A DNA stretch of 64,000 bases from Muricoccus nepalensis (GTDB lineage: Bacteria > Pseudomonadota > Alphaproteobacteria > Acetobacterales > Acetobacteraceae). Below the pieces are notes generated by a model. It was not told where the DNA came from. It did no database searches and saw only the letters and a program-made list of their open reading frames with translations. The stretch spans positions 62,001 through 126,000 of the forward strand of contig NZ_RCZP01000009.1 of NCBI RefSeq assembly GCF_006438825.1, given 5' to 3'. Of the stretch, positions 17,265 to 26,814 are shown one piece after another. Made by a program: the position numbers and the translations under genes. The stretch's first letter is position 1. The number at the start of each line of letters is the position of its first letter.

Positions 17265-17431
17265 GCCTGTGCAACAAGGCTAGGAGCGAGGTCCCGGGGG
17301 GTCAATCAACCGGCTGGCGACGACCCGGGCGCCAGGAAACCTCACGGAAAGAGGGACTTGGCACACCGGTTCGTGATTGGCGCTCGGCGCGCCCAGCCCA
17401 TCTTACCACCCAGGCTTCCTGAGGTTATAGA

Positions 17432-18625
<1,194 letters not shown>

Positions 18626-18635
18626 GCTCTTGCCG

Positions 18636-19553
18636 GTGACGGACGGCGTTGTGCCGGTGGTGGAAGCGCCGCCGGCACGGATACTCGGCCTTCTCCGCGA
18701 GCTTGGCGAACTAAAACGCATCCGCTCCGCCGGTCGCGCCGGCTCCATTGCCGATCGTCTCTTCTCCGCTGCCTGGTCCGCCCTCGGCGAGGGACGCTCG
18801 CCCGAGGAATGCTGGCGGGCCACCACCGCCGCGGCCCTTGTGGCCACGCGGATGGGCGACATCGATCGCGGCGTGCTGGCTTCGCTCGGCATCGACGGCG
18901 ACGCGGCCGAGGCCATCCTCGGCCGGGCGCTCGAGGAAGCCGCCGAGGAGGTGGACCCGGCTCTCCTCCCCGCGCTCCGCGACGCCGCGCCCGCCGAGGC
19001 GACGGGACCCGTGCCGCCCTTCGTCGCGCTCCTCGCGCAGCAGCCGCGCGCCGGCGTCACCTGCCCCGGCCGCCCGCGCCTTCTGCTGGAGCCGCCGGAG
19101 AACCACGCCGAGCACTGCCTGATGGTCGCGGTCTACGGCGTGTTGCTGAGCCCGCTCTACGGCGCACGCCCGGAGGTGGTCTACCTCGCCTCCCTCGCGC
19201 ACCACCTGCACAACGCGATGATCCCGGACTCCGGCTTCGCCGGTGAGGTCCTTCTCGGCAATCACCTGGAACCCGCCTTTGCGCGCGCGACGGAAGCGGC
19301 ACTGGCGGAACTCCCGCCCCCCTTGGCGGAGCGCGTGCGCGCGGCGCGAGCGATCCTGCCGGACGCGGAGACGCCCGAGGGGCGCGCCTTTCATGCCGCC
19401 GACACGCTCGACCGCGTGCTGCAGATCGAGCAGCACTTGCGCGCGGGCAAGGCGAGCATGTCTTACGTGCTGAACGACATGGCGCTCGTGCACGAGGGTC
19501 CCGTGAAGCCTTTCCAGGACCGTCTCCTCGCCGCCGTCGGCCTCGCCGCATGA
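18636..19553 (+). CDS. HD-domain-like protein with altered HD motif
   Basis: About 305 aa. A helical HD-superfamily pattern is visible: His157/His160 in NHAEHCLMV, LAHHLHNAMIPDSG (His189-His190 where HD would be) and a late Asp in FHAADTLDRV. The canonical Asp of the HD pair is therefore His. It could still bind metal through the extra His residues, or be non-catalytic. A phosphatase acting on an inositol-phosphate intermediate is an attractive but unproven role; myo-inositol oxygenase also has an HD fold but its motifs do not match. The start is uncertain: GTG 18636 (chosen for spacing to GAG) or TTG 18630. Ten bases after ino1; its end overlaps the methyltransferase start as ATGA. Confidence 0.7.
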   Translation: MTDGVVPVVEAPPARILGLLRELGELKRIRSAGRAGSIADRLFSAAWSALGEGRSPEECWRATTAAALVATRMGDIDRGVLASLGIDGDAAEAILGRALEEAAEEVDPALLPALRDAAPAEATGPVPPFVALLAQQPRAGVTCPGRPRLLLEPPENHAEHCLMVAVYGVLLSPLYGARPEVVYLASLAHHLHNAMIPDSGFAGEVLLGNHLEPAFARATEAALAELPPPLAERVRAARAILPDAETPEGRAFHAADTLDRVLQIEQHLRAGKASMSYVLNDMALVHEGPVKPFQDRLLAAVGLAA

Positions 19554-20659
19554 CACCGGACACGGCGCACTCGGCCAGGGACGCCAGCGGGCGTCGCTGG
19601 CCGGTGATCGACGGCATCGCCTTCGCGCGCGCCTCCCGCCCCGAGCTCGCGGCCGAGGCGCTCGCGCGGCTCGACGCCGGCGACCGCGACGGCGCGCTCG
19701 TCCTCCTGCTGGCCGACCAGGACGACTGGTGGCGCGGCCCCGTGGCGGACCCGCAGGCGCTCCGCGCCCTCGTCGCCGGGCGCGCCGGCCTCACGCTGCG
19801 CGAGGCGATGGCGCATCTCTCCTGGGGCCCGGTCGGCGACTACTTCGCGCATCGCTGGAGCGATCCCACCTTCCTGGCCGGCCTCGCGCTGATGGAGGCG
19901 CACTGGACCGCGCCCCGCACCGCCTTCGAGCTCGCCTGCGGCATCGGCCAGTACCTGCGCGCGCTGACGCAGCGCGGCGTGGCCGCCACCGGCGCCGACG
20001 TTGTCTTCGCCAAGCTCTGGGTCGCCCGCCACTGGGTCGCGCCCGAGGCGGAGCTCGTCTGCCTCGATGCCGCGATGCAGCCCTGGCCGATCGGGGAGGG
20101 CCGCCGCTTCGACCTGGTCGCCTGCCACGACGCCTTCTACTTTCTCGAGCCCAAGGGGCCGATCCTCGATCGCCTGCGCCGCATGGCCGGGGACGAGGGT
20201 TGGCTCGCCATCGGCCACGTCCACAACCGCGACTGGCCGAACCTCTCCGCCGGCGCCGCGCTGACGGCCGAGGAGCTGGCGTCGCTCTTCCCGGACGCCA
20301 TCGCCTACGATGACGCCGAGCTGACGCGCGCCGCGCTCGACCGCCGTGCGCCGGTCTCCGCGCCGCCCGCGGCGCTGCGCGGCGCCGAGGCCTTCTCCGT
20401 CGTCGCGGGGCCCGGCGCGATCGAGGCGCAGCCCGTGACCGGCGCCCTGGCCCTGCCGCCCGAGGGCGCCTTCCTGCGCCGCAACCCGCTCTACGCCGAC
20501 GGCCGGATCGCCTGGCCCTCTGAGCGCTACGAGCGCGAGTACGGCCCGCGCGCCACCTACCCCGCGCGCACCACCTGCCCCGAGCACGCCGTCGCCACGG
20601 CGGAGACCGCGGAATGGGCGATGCGGCGCGAGTTGCTGGACCTGCCGGAGCGATGGTGA
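19550..20659 (+). CDS. Class I SAM-dependent methyltransferase
   Basis: 369 aa. Residues about 85-230 form a Rossmann methyltransferase domain: motif I FELACGIGQYLRAL, acidic loop at ELVCLDAA and the post-I strand FDLVACHDAFYFLEP. An N-terminal helical part (1-85) and a C-terminal extension rich in Pro/Arg/Tyr (about 280-369) are not part of the common fold and may bind the substrate. Methylation of the cyclitol/sugar product is the likely role, from context only. The start ATG overlaps the stop of the HD-like gene (ATGA). Confidence 0.82.
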   Translation: MTPDTAHSARDASGRRWPVIDGIAFARASRPELAAEALARLDAGDRDGALVLLLADQDDWWRGPVADPQALRALVAGRAGLTLREAMAHLSWGPVGDYFAHRWSDPTFLAGLALMEAHWTAPRTAFELACGIGQYLRALTQRGVAATGADVVFAKLWVARHWVAPEAELVCLDAAMQPWPIGEGRRFDLVACHDAFYFLEPKGPILDRLRRMAGDEGWLAIGHVHNRDWPNLSAGAALTAEELASLFPDAIAYDDAELTRAALDRRAPVSAPPAALRGAEAFSVVAGPGAIEAQPVTGALALPPEGAFLRRNPLYADGRIAWPSERYEREYGPRATYPARTTCPEHAVATAETAEWAMRRELLDLPERW

Positions 20660-21687
20660 CGGCGCTCGCCGCCCGCACGATGGGGTGGGGCATCGTCGGC
20701 TACGGCTGGGTGGCGCGCGACTACGCGGCCCCCGCCATCCTCGCGGCCGGGCACGCCGTGCGCGCGGTCTGCGACCCGACGCCGGCCGCGCGGGACGCCG
20801 CGCGGAGTTCGCTTCGCCTGGAAGGCGGCGCGCACGCCGACATCGCGCCCCTTCTCGCCGATCCCGCGGTGGACGCGATCTACATCGCGACCCCGAACCA
20901 CCTGCACCGCGCCGCTGTCGAGGCCGCGGCGGCCGCCGGCAAGCCCGTGCTCTGCGAAAAGCCGATGGCGGCCACCTTGGCCGATGCCGAGGCCATGGCC
21001 GAGGCCGCCTCCCGCGCCGGTATCCTCCTCGGCACCGCCTTCGACCAGCGCCACCACCCCGCCCACGCCGCCCTGCGCCAGGCCGTCGCCGCCGGCCTGA
21101 TCGGCACCCCCACCGTCATCCGCATCGCCTATGCCTGCTGGCTCGGCCCCGACTGGAGCGTGACGGGCGAGGGCGACAACTGGCGCGCCGATCCCGCGCG
21201 CGCCGGCGGCGGCGCGCTGATGGACCTCGCCCCGCACGGCCTCGACCTCGCGGAGTATCTTCTCGGGGAGCCCATCCAGGAGATCGCCGCCCTTACGCAG
21301 CGCCGCGTGCAGCCCTACGCCGTGGACGACGGCGCGCTGCTGATCGGCCGCACGGCCGGCGGCGCCCTGGTGCAGCTCCACGTCGCCTACAACTGCCCCG
21401 ACGCCCTGCCGCGGCGTCGCCTGGAGGTCCTCGGCGCCACCGGGCAGATCGTGGCGGAGAACACGATGGGCCAGGATGCCGGCGGCCGCGTGACGCACAC
21501 CGACGCCCAGGGCCGCAGCCGTCCCCTGCCGGTACCCGACGCCGACGCCTCGCCCTTCGCCCGCCAGATGGCCGCCTTCGCCCGCGCGATCGCGACCGGC
21601 GACCGCGAGACCTTCAGCGCGGCCCGCGACCTGCACACCATGCGCCTTCTCCACCGCGCCTATTCGGAGGACCCCGCATGCCGCTGA
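20653..21687 (+). CDS. Gfo/Idh/MocA-family NAD(P)-dependent oxidoreductase
   Basis: 344 aa. The N-terminal Rossmann domain has GIVGYGWVARDY and IYIATPNHLH, followed by the family motif CEKPMA with the catalytic Lys. The C-terminal alpha/beta domain has the DLAPHGLDL motif carrying the active-site His. Members oxidise or reduce sugars and cyclitols, including myo-inositol 2-dehydrogenase, which fits a cluster starting with inositol phosphate. Oxidation of a ring hydroxyl to a ketone is the inferred job. The ATG at 20653 overlaps the upstream stop by 7 bases; GTG 20656 would overlap by 4. Confidence 0.88.
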   Translation: MVTALAARTMGWGIVGYGWVARDYAAPAILAAGHAVRAVCDPTPAARDAARSSLRLEGGAHADIAPLLADPAVDAIYIATPNHLHRAAVEAAAAAGKPVLCEKPMAATLADAEAMAEAASRAGILLGTAFDQRHHPAHAALRQAVAAGLIGTPTVIRIAYACWLGPDWSVTGEGDNWRADPARAGGGALMDLAPHGLDLAEYLLGEPIQEIAALTQRRVQPYAVDDGALLIGRTAGGALVQLHVAYNCPDALPRRRLEVLGATGQIVAENTMGQDAGGRVTHTDAQGRSRPLPVPDADASPFARQMAAFARAIATGDRETFSAARDLHTMRLLHRAYSEDPACR

Positions 21688-22529
21688 CCCCCTGGGCCTG
21701 CGCCAATTGCGGCTTCTGGCAGAAGCACTTCGAGCCGCGCTCCTGCCCCGTCTGCGACGACACGCGCAACGACCTGCCGCATGACGGCTGGCACTTCCTG
21801 CGCGAGGAAGAGGTGGCGGCGAAGCTTACCGGCTCCTGGCGCCAGCTCGACCGCGACATGGTCGCCTTCAGCACCGCGCCCCCCTTCGGCCTGAACGGCA
21901 CGGGCTGGCTGCTGCTGCACGAGGACGGCAACACCGCCTTCGAGGCCGCGCCCTACTACACGCCGGAGATGCTCGACGAGATCCGGCGCCTCGGCGGCAT
22001 CCGCTTCCTCGCGGCCTCCCACTGCCACGGCTACGGCGCGCTGTGGCAGTTGCAGGACGTGTTCCAGCCGGAGGTCATGGCCATCCAGAAGGACGACCTC
22101 CGGATGACCAAGGCCTTCCGCGTCACCTGGCCCTATGACGAGGCGCTGGAGCTTCGCCCGGGGCAGACGCTGATGCATGTCGGCGGCCACTACGAGGGCC
22201 AGGCCGTGCTCTACGACGAGGCGCGCCGCACCCTCTTCTGCGGCGACGCCTTCAAGGTGGACCAGGGGGAGGGCGGCGAGAACCTCGCGGTCTCCACGCA
22301 CAAGGCCTTCCACAAGGACATCCCGCTCTCGCCCGGCGAGGTGCGGAAGTACCGCGACGTCATTGGCTCGGTCGAGTTCGACACCGTCTGCACCCCCTTC
22401 GAGCACGCGCGCGGCATCACCACCGACATCGCTCTCGCGGTGCTGGACGACCAGTTGCGCGGCCCCCCGGGCGTGCGGCACATCCCCATGGACGAACTCC
22501 GCCGCCGGGCGGAGAGGAGGACCGCATGA
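21678..22529 (+). CDS. MBL-fold protein with N-terminal zinc ribbon and non-canonical metal motif
   Basis: 283 aa. It begins with a CxxC...CxxC zinc ribbon (CANCGFW and CPVCDD, residues about 8-28). The MBL fold is recognisable from SHCHGYGALW, HVGGHYEGQ, LFCGDAF and CTPFEH. The usual HxHxDH motif is HCHGYG, so the Asp-His pair of the second metal site is absent; His in HVGGH, Asp in CGDAF and His in FEH remain. It may be a one-metal hydrolase or a redox/thiol-type MBL protein. The coupled start (10-base overlap) puts it in the cluster, directly before the YcaO gene. Confidence 0.8.
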   Translation: MPLTPWACANCGFWQKHFEPRSCPVCDDTRNDLPHDGWHFLREEEVAAKLTGSWRQLDRDMVAFSTAPPFGLNGTGWLLLHEDGNTAFEAAPYYTPEMLDEIRRLGGIRFLAASHCHGYGALWQLQDVFQPEVMAIQKDDLRMTKAFRVTWPYDEALELRPGQTLMHVGGHYEGQAVLYDEARRTLFCGDAFKVDQGEGGENLAVSTHKAFHKDIPLSPGEVRKYRDVIGSVEFDTVCTPFEHARGITTDIALAVLDDQLRGPPGVRHIPMDELRRRAERRTA

Positions 22530-24007
22530 GCGACGAGCTGCATCGCGTGGCCGAGGCCTTCCGTGCCACGATGCCGAAGACCGCCCACGTCTCCACCTTC
22601 CGCATCGACCACCTCGACCGCACCGGCATCCCCGTGGTGCAGGCCAACCTCCTCGTCGAGAACTACCCGGCCACCACCGGCTACGGCTACGGCTTCAGCG
22701 CCATCGAGGCCGAGGTCGGCGCGCTCGGCGAGCTCTGCGAGGAGGTTCATGTCGGCCGCTGGGTCGCGAAGGCGCCCCGCGTCACCGGCAGCTACGCGGA
22801 GCTCTCCCGCACGCGTGCCGTGGTGGACCCCCTCACGCTCGGCCTCGCCGCCGGCTCCGACTACACGGCTGACACGCCGCTCACCTGGGTCGAGGGCCAG
22901 CGCTGGCCCTCGGGCGAGACGATCCTCGTGCCGCGCGAGTGGGTGGCCGCCTATCCCTACCAGCTCGGCGACGAGAAGCCGCGGCTGATCACCCCCATCA
23001 CCAACGGCCTCGGCGCCGGCTTCGACCTCGAGCACGCCATCGCCCACGGCATCATGGAGGCGCTGCAGCGCGACGGAAACGTCATCAACTACCGCGCGCT
23101 CGACCAGGGCGTGGCGGTGGACCTCGACGCCGTGCAGGACGCGCCGGTGCAGGGCCTGCTGGACCACCTCCGCTCGCTCGGCATCAACGTCATGGTGAAG
23201 CTGGCCGCGGACGACTTCGGCATGGCCAACCTCTACGTCGTCGGCGATGACCGGGGCCGGCCGACCGCCCCCATCCAGGTCACCGCCTGCGGCGAGGCCG
23301 TGCACCCCGACCGCAACCGCACGCTGCGCAAGGCGCTGCTCGAGTTCTGCGGCTCCCGCGCGCGCAAGGCCGCGACGCACGGCCCCATCCCCATGCTGCG
23401 CGAGGCGCTGCCGCTCGATTACGTCGAGCGCCAGATGGCGGTTGCCATGCTCGACGAGGAGGAGCCCCGCGCCCTGGACGCCATGGTGGAGTGGATGGAG
23501 CAGGACGCGGACGGGCTGCGCTCGCGCCTCGCCAACAGCGTCTTCGCCGCCCGCCGCCACCGCAAGCTCTCCGAACTGCCGACCGTCCCCGCCGAGGCCG
23601 TGGCGAGCTCGAAGGACCGCCTCGCGCTGCTGACGGAGCGCCTCGCGGCCGAGGGCCTCGAGGTCCTCTACGTCGACTGCTCGCCGCTCGGCGCCGCCGT
23701 CCGCGCGGTGAAGGTTATCGTTCCCGGTCTCGAGATCGAGACGATGAGCTACCACCGCGTCGGCTGGCGCGGCGTGCGCCGCCTGCGCGCGCGCCAGGAC
23801 CCGCTGATCCTCGACGCCCCGCGCGAGGGCGCCAAGCGCGTGCTGCTCCGCCCCGAGGACGAGGCGCGCGCCGGCGGCCCCGCCTGGTTCGACGGCGCCC
23901 TGGCCGACCGCCTCGTCGGCCGCCTCTACCCCATGTACCGCGAGACCGGCACCTTCTCCGCCCAGATGGTCCTCGCGCAACGGCGCGGGGAGGCGGTGCC
24001 GGCGTGA
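22526..24007 (+). CDS. YcaO-family ATP-dependent enzyme
   Basis: 493 aa. The three ATP-binding blocks of YcaO are visible: GYGFSAIEAEVGALGELCEE (Glu61, Glu69), TNGLGAGFDLEHAIAHGIME followed by QRDG (about 159-184), and TLRKALLEFCGSRARKA (about 266-282). The C-terminal KVIVPGLEIETMSYHRVG strand also matches. YcaO enzymes phosphorylate an amide oxygen to drive cyclodehydration, thioamide or amidine formation. No peptide precursor, E1/ocin-ThiF partner or TfuA is nearby and the C-terminus lacks the Pro-rich end of azoline-forming members. A non-peptide amide substrate in a sugar/cyclitol pathway is therefore the best inference. Overlaps both neighbours by 4 bases. Confidence 0.88.
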   Translation: MSDELHRVAEAFRATMPKTAHVSTFRIDHLDRTGIPVVQANLLVENYPATTGYGYGFSAIEAEVGALGELCEEVHVGRWVAKAPRVTGSYAELSRTRAVVDPLTLGLAAGSDYTADTPLTWVEGQRWPSGETILVPREWVAAYPYQLGDEKPRLITPITNGLGAGFDLEHAIAHGIMEALQRDGNVINYRALDQGVAVDLDAVQDAPVQGLLDHLRSLGINVMVKLAADDFGMANLYVVGDDRGRPTAPIQVTACGEAVHPDRNRTLRKALLEFCGSRARKAATHGPIPMLREALPLDYVERQMAVAMLDEEEPRALDAMVEWMEQDADGLRSRLANSVFAARRHRKLSELPTVPAEAVASSKDRLALLTERLAAEGLEVLYVDCSPLGAAVRAVKVIVPGLEIETMSYHRVGWRGVRRLRARQDPLILDAPREGAKRVLLRPEDEARAGGPAWFDGALADRLVGRLYPMYRETGTFSAQMVLAQRRGEAVPA

Positions 24008-24831
24008 CGCTCCGCTTCGCCTACAACACCAACGGCGCCGCCAACCACCGCCTAGCGGACGCCGTCGCCCTCATCGCCGACGCCGGCTACGACGGCGTCG
24101 CGCTGACGCTGGACCATCACCACCTCGATCCCATGGAAGACGGCTGGGAGCGCCGCGCCGAGGCCCTCGCGCGCGACCTCTCCGCCCGCAAGCTCGGCTC
24201 CGTCATCGAGACCGGCGCGCGCTACCTCCTGGACCCCCGCGCGAAGCACGAGCCGACGCTGCTGACGCCCAGCGCGGAGGGCCGCGACCGCCGCGTCACC
24301 TTCCTCAACCGCGCCGTCGACATCGCCGCCATCCTCGGCGCCGAGGCCGTCTCCTTCTGGGCCGGCGTGCCGCGCCCGGGCGTCGACCGCGGGCAGGCGC
24401 TCGAGTGGCTGCGGGACGGCGTCTCCCGCGTGCTCGACCACGCCGCCGCGCGCGGCGTCACCGCCGCCTTCGAGCCCGAGCCGGGCATGCTGGTGGAGAC
24501 GGTGGACGACTGGTCCGCCCTCAGCCTTCCCGGGCTGACCCTCGCGCTGGACCTCGGCCATCTGCTGGTCACCGGCGAGCGCGAGCCGCCGAAGGCCGTG
24601 CACGAGTTCGCGCCGCATCTCGGCACCGTCGCCATCGAGGACATGGCGCGCGGCACCCACATCCACCTTCCCTTCGGCGAGGGCGACATGGACATCCCCG
24701 CCTGCCTCGACGCGCTGGAGGCAGTCGACTTCCGGCGCCTCGTCTGCGTCGAGCTCTCGCGCGAGAGCCACCGCGCCGACAGCATGATCCCGCAATCCCT
24801 CGCCTGGCTGCGGACCTGCCGCGCGCGATGA
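24004..24831 (+). CDS. Sugar phosphate isomerase/epimerase (xylose isomerase-like TIM barrel)
   Basis: 275 aa AP-endonuclease-2/xylose-isomerase-like barrel. Probable metal ligands are Glu in FEPEPGM, Asp and His in LDLGHLL, the acidic/His-rich IEDMARGTHIHLPFGEG loop and Glu in CVELSRES. Relatives include IolE/IolI (2-keto-inositol dehydratase/isomerase) and EboE-type proteins. Following an oxidoreductase, isomerisation or dehydration of a keto-cyclitol is plausible. The GTG start is set by the 4-base overlap with the YcaO stop; its own stop overlaps the GT4 start (ATGA). Confidence 0.85.
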   Translation: MTLRFAYNTNGAANHRLADAVALIADAGYDGVALTLDHHHLDPMEDGWERRAEALARDLSARKLGSVIETGARYLLDPRAKHEPTLLTPSAEGRDRRVTFLNRAVDIAAILGAEAVSFWAGVPRPGVDRGQALEWLRDGVSRVLDHAAARGVTAAFEPEPGMLVETVDDWSALSLPGLTLALDLGHLLVTGEREPPKAVHEFAPHLGTVAIEDMARGTHIHLPFGEGDMDIPACLDALEAVDFRRLVCVELSRESHRADSMIPQSLAWLRTCRAR

Positions 24832-26066
24832 GGGTTCTCTTCCTCTCCCGTCGCTTCTTCCCCGCGATCTCCGGGATGAGCGTCTACGCGATCAACCTGC
24901 TTCGCCAGCTCGCGGCGGCGGGGCACGACGTCACCATGGTGAGCCAGTACCGCGGCGACCCCGTGGGCACCCGCGTCTACGGCGGCGGCCCGCCGCCGGA
25001 GGTGCCCGGCGTCACCGTCATCGGCCGCCGCTCCCTGGGCGAGGAAGCCTTCGCCGAGCCCGGCGGCGCCGATTTCGAGCGCGACGTCGAGGACATGGTG
25101 GAGACCATCCTCGCCGAGCACGCGAAGAAGCCCTTCGACGTGCTGCACGCGCAGTACGGCTACCCCAACGGCTGGGCCGTGCTGCTGGCGGCGCAGCGCA
25201 TCGGCGTGCCCACGGTCGTCTCCATCCAGGGCGGCGACGGCCATTGGGTCGGCTCCTGCTGCGAGACGCACCGCGAGGCCATGCTCCGCGTCCTCAACCA
25301 CGCGGACCGCCTGCTGATCGGCTGCGACAGCTTCGCGCAGGAGGTGGTGGACCGCCTCGGCGTCGCGCGCGACCGCTTCACCATCGTCCCCGGCGCGGTG
25401 GAGGTGGACCGCTTCCACCCCGCCCCCGGCCACGAGCCCGGCGACGCGCAGGACCCGGTGCGCCTGCTCTACCACGGCCGCGTGGACCGCCGGAAAGGCG
25501 CGCTCGACATGCTCGACGCTCTGGCCATCCTGCGCGACGAGGGCGTGCCCTTCGCCGCCACCATCAGCGGCATCGGCCCCGACCTCGACGCCTGCCGCGA
25601 GCGCAACGCCGCGCTGAACCTCGGCACCCGCTTCGCCGGCTACGCCGACTACGCCGCCGCGCCCGCCCTCTACCGCGAGGCCGACGTCTTCGTCTCGCCG
25701 ACCTACGCCGAGGGCTTCTCCAACACCGTGCTCGAGGCCATGGCGAGCGGGTTGCCGACCGTCTCCTGCAACGCGGTGGGCGTAGTGGACTGCCTGCGCC
25801 ACGGGGAGAACGGCCTTCTCTCCGATCCCGGCGACATCCCCGCCCTCGTCACGAATCTCCGCCGCATCATCCAGGACGCCCCGCTCCGCGCGCGCCTCGC
25901 CCGCACGGCGCTGGAGGAGTGCCGCCGCACCTATTCCTGGGACGCGGTCGGCCGGCAGATCATGGGCATCTACGAGGAGGTGCGCGGCACGCGGCCCGAC
26001 ACCGCCTTCGATCCCGTCCTCCCCGTCGCCGAGTGCCGCTTCCGCGCCACCCCGCACCTTCTCTGA
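24828..26066 (+). CDS. Family 4 glycosyltransferase (MshA-like architecture)
   Basis: 412 aa GT-B retaining transferase. The N-terminal acceptor domain starts MRVLFLSRRFFPAISGMSVY. The C-terminal nucleotide-sugar domain has RLLYHGRVDRRKG, and the EX7E motif lies in YAEGFSNTVLEAMASGLP. In actinobacteria MshA, a GT4, joins GlcNAc to inositol-3-phosphate, the product of the first gene here. With the deacetylase immediately downstream, a similar step is likely, but donor and acceptor are not provable from sequence. No signal peptide or membrane segment. Confidence 0.9.
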   Translation: MRVLFLSRRFFPAISGMSVYAINLLRQLAAAGHDVTMVSQYRGDPVGTRVYGGGPPPEVPGVTVIGRRSLGEEAFAEPGGADFERDVEDMVETILAEHAKKPFDVLHAQYGYPNGWAVLLAAQRIGVPTVVSIQGGDGHWVGSCCETHREAMLRVLNHADRLLIGCDSFAQEVVDRLGVARDRFTIVPGAVEVDRFHPAPGHEPGDAQDPVRLLYHGRVDRRKGALDMLDALAILRDEGVPFAATISGIGPDLDACRERNAALNLGTRFAGYADYAAAPALYREADVFVSPTYAEGFSNTVLEAMASGLPTVSCNAVGVVDCLRHGENGLLSDPGDIPALVTNLRRIIQDAPLRARLARTALEECRRTYSWDAVGRQIMGIYEEVRGTRPDTAFDPVLPVAECRFRATPHLL

Positions 26067-26076
26067 AGCCCCGCCG

Positions 26077-26814
26077 ATGCCGCTCGCCCTCGCCCTCTCC
26101 CCCCATCTCGACGACGCCGCCTTCTCGGCCGGCGGCGCCCTCGCGCGGCTCGCGCGGCAGGGGTGGGAGGTGGTGGTCGCCACGCTCTTCACCGCCGCCG
26201 TCCCGGACCCCACCGGCTTCGCCCTCGCCTGCCAGACCGACAAGGGCCTGCCGCCGGAGGCCGACTACATGGCGATCCGCCGCGCGGAGGACCGCGCGGC
26301 CTGCGCGGCCCTCGGCGCCCGCCCCCTGCACCTGCCGCTGCGGGAGGCGCCGCACCGCGGCTACGCCTCGGCCGCCGCCCTCTTCGCCGCGCCGCGCTCC
26401 GACGACATGGCGCATCTCGACGCCGCCGCGGCGATCGAGCCGCTGCTGGCCGAACTCCGCCCCGATCTGCTCCTCGCCCCCCAGGCCATCGGCGGCCACG
26501 TGGACCACGTCCTCACCGTGCGCGCCCTCCAGCTCCTCGATCCCGGCCTGCCCGTCCTCTGGTGGCGCGACTTCCCCTACACCACGCGCGCCGACACCCC
26601 CCGCCGTCCCTTCGAGGCGATGCTCGCGCGCTACCCCGAGACCGCGCTTCCCACCGACCCCGCCGCCAAGCACGCGGCCTGCGCCGCCTACGCGACGCAG
26701 CTCGGCTACCAGTTCGGCGGCCCGGACGGCCTGGCCCGCGCCCTGGCTGCTACGGGCGGCGAGGAGCTCGCCCGCGCCCAGGGCCAGGCCCCGCCGCTGA
26801 CGCGGGCCGCCTGA
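26077..26814 (+). CDS. PIG-L family (MshB/GlcNAc-type) zinc deacetylase
   Basis: 245 aa. The zinc and catalytic residues of the family are present: SPHLDDAAF (His10, Asp12, Asp13) and GGHVDH (His141, Asp143, His144). The family removes acetyl groups from N-acetylglucosaminyl conjugates (PIG-L, MshB, BshB, LmbE). Directly after the GT4 it probably frees the amine of a glucosaminyl-cyclitol. That amine could then be acylated to give the amide a YcaO would use, which is inference. The start is ten bases after the GT4 stop; its stop overlaps the next start (TGATG). Confidence 0.9.
   Translation: MPLALALSPHLDDAAFSAGGALARLARQGWEVVVATLFTAAVPDPTGFALACQTDKGLPPEADYMAIRRAEDRAACAALGARPLHLPLREAPHRGYASAAALFAAPRSDDMAHLDAAAAIEPLLAELRPDLLLAPQAIGGHVDHVLTVRALQLLDPGLPVLWWRDFPYTTRADTPRRPFEAMLARYPETALPTDPAAKHAACAAYATQLGYQFGGPDGLARALAATGGEELARAQGQAPPLTRAA

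Noticed and set aside
17359-17373. Sigma-54-like element TGGCAC...TTCG before the inositol cluster
   Set aside because: The -24 box is good but the -12 reads TTCG, so the essential GC is absent at the right spacing.
17426-17431. TATAGA -10-like box before ino1
   Set aside because: It abuts the ATG, so transcription would begin inside the gene; the possible -35 (TTACCA) is weak.
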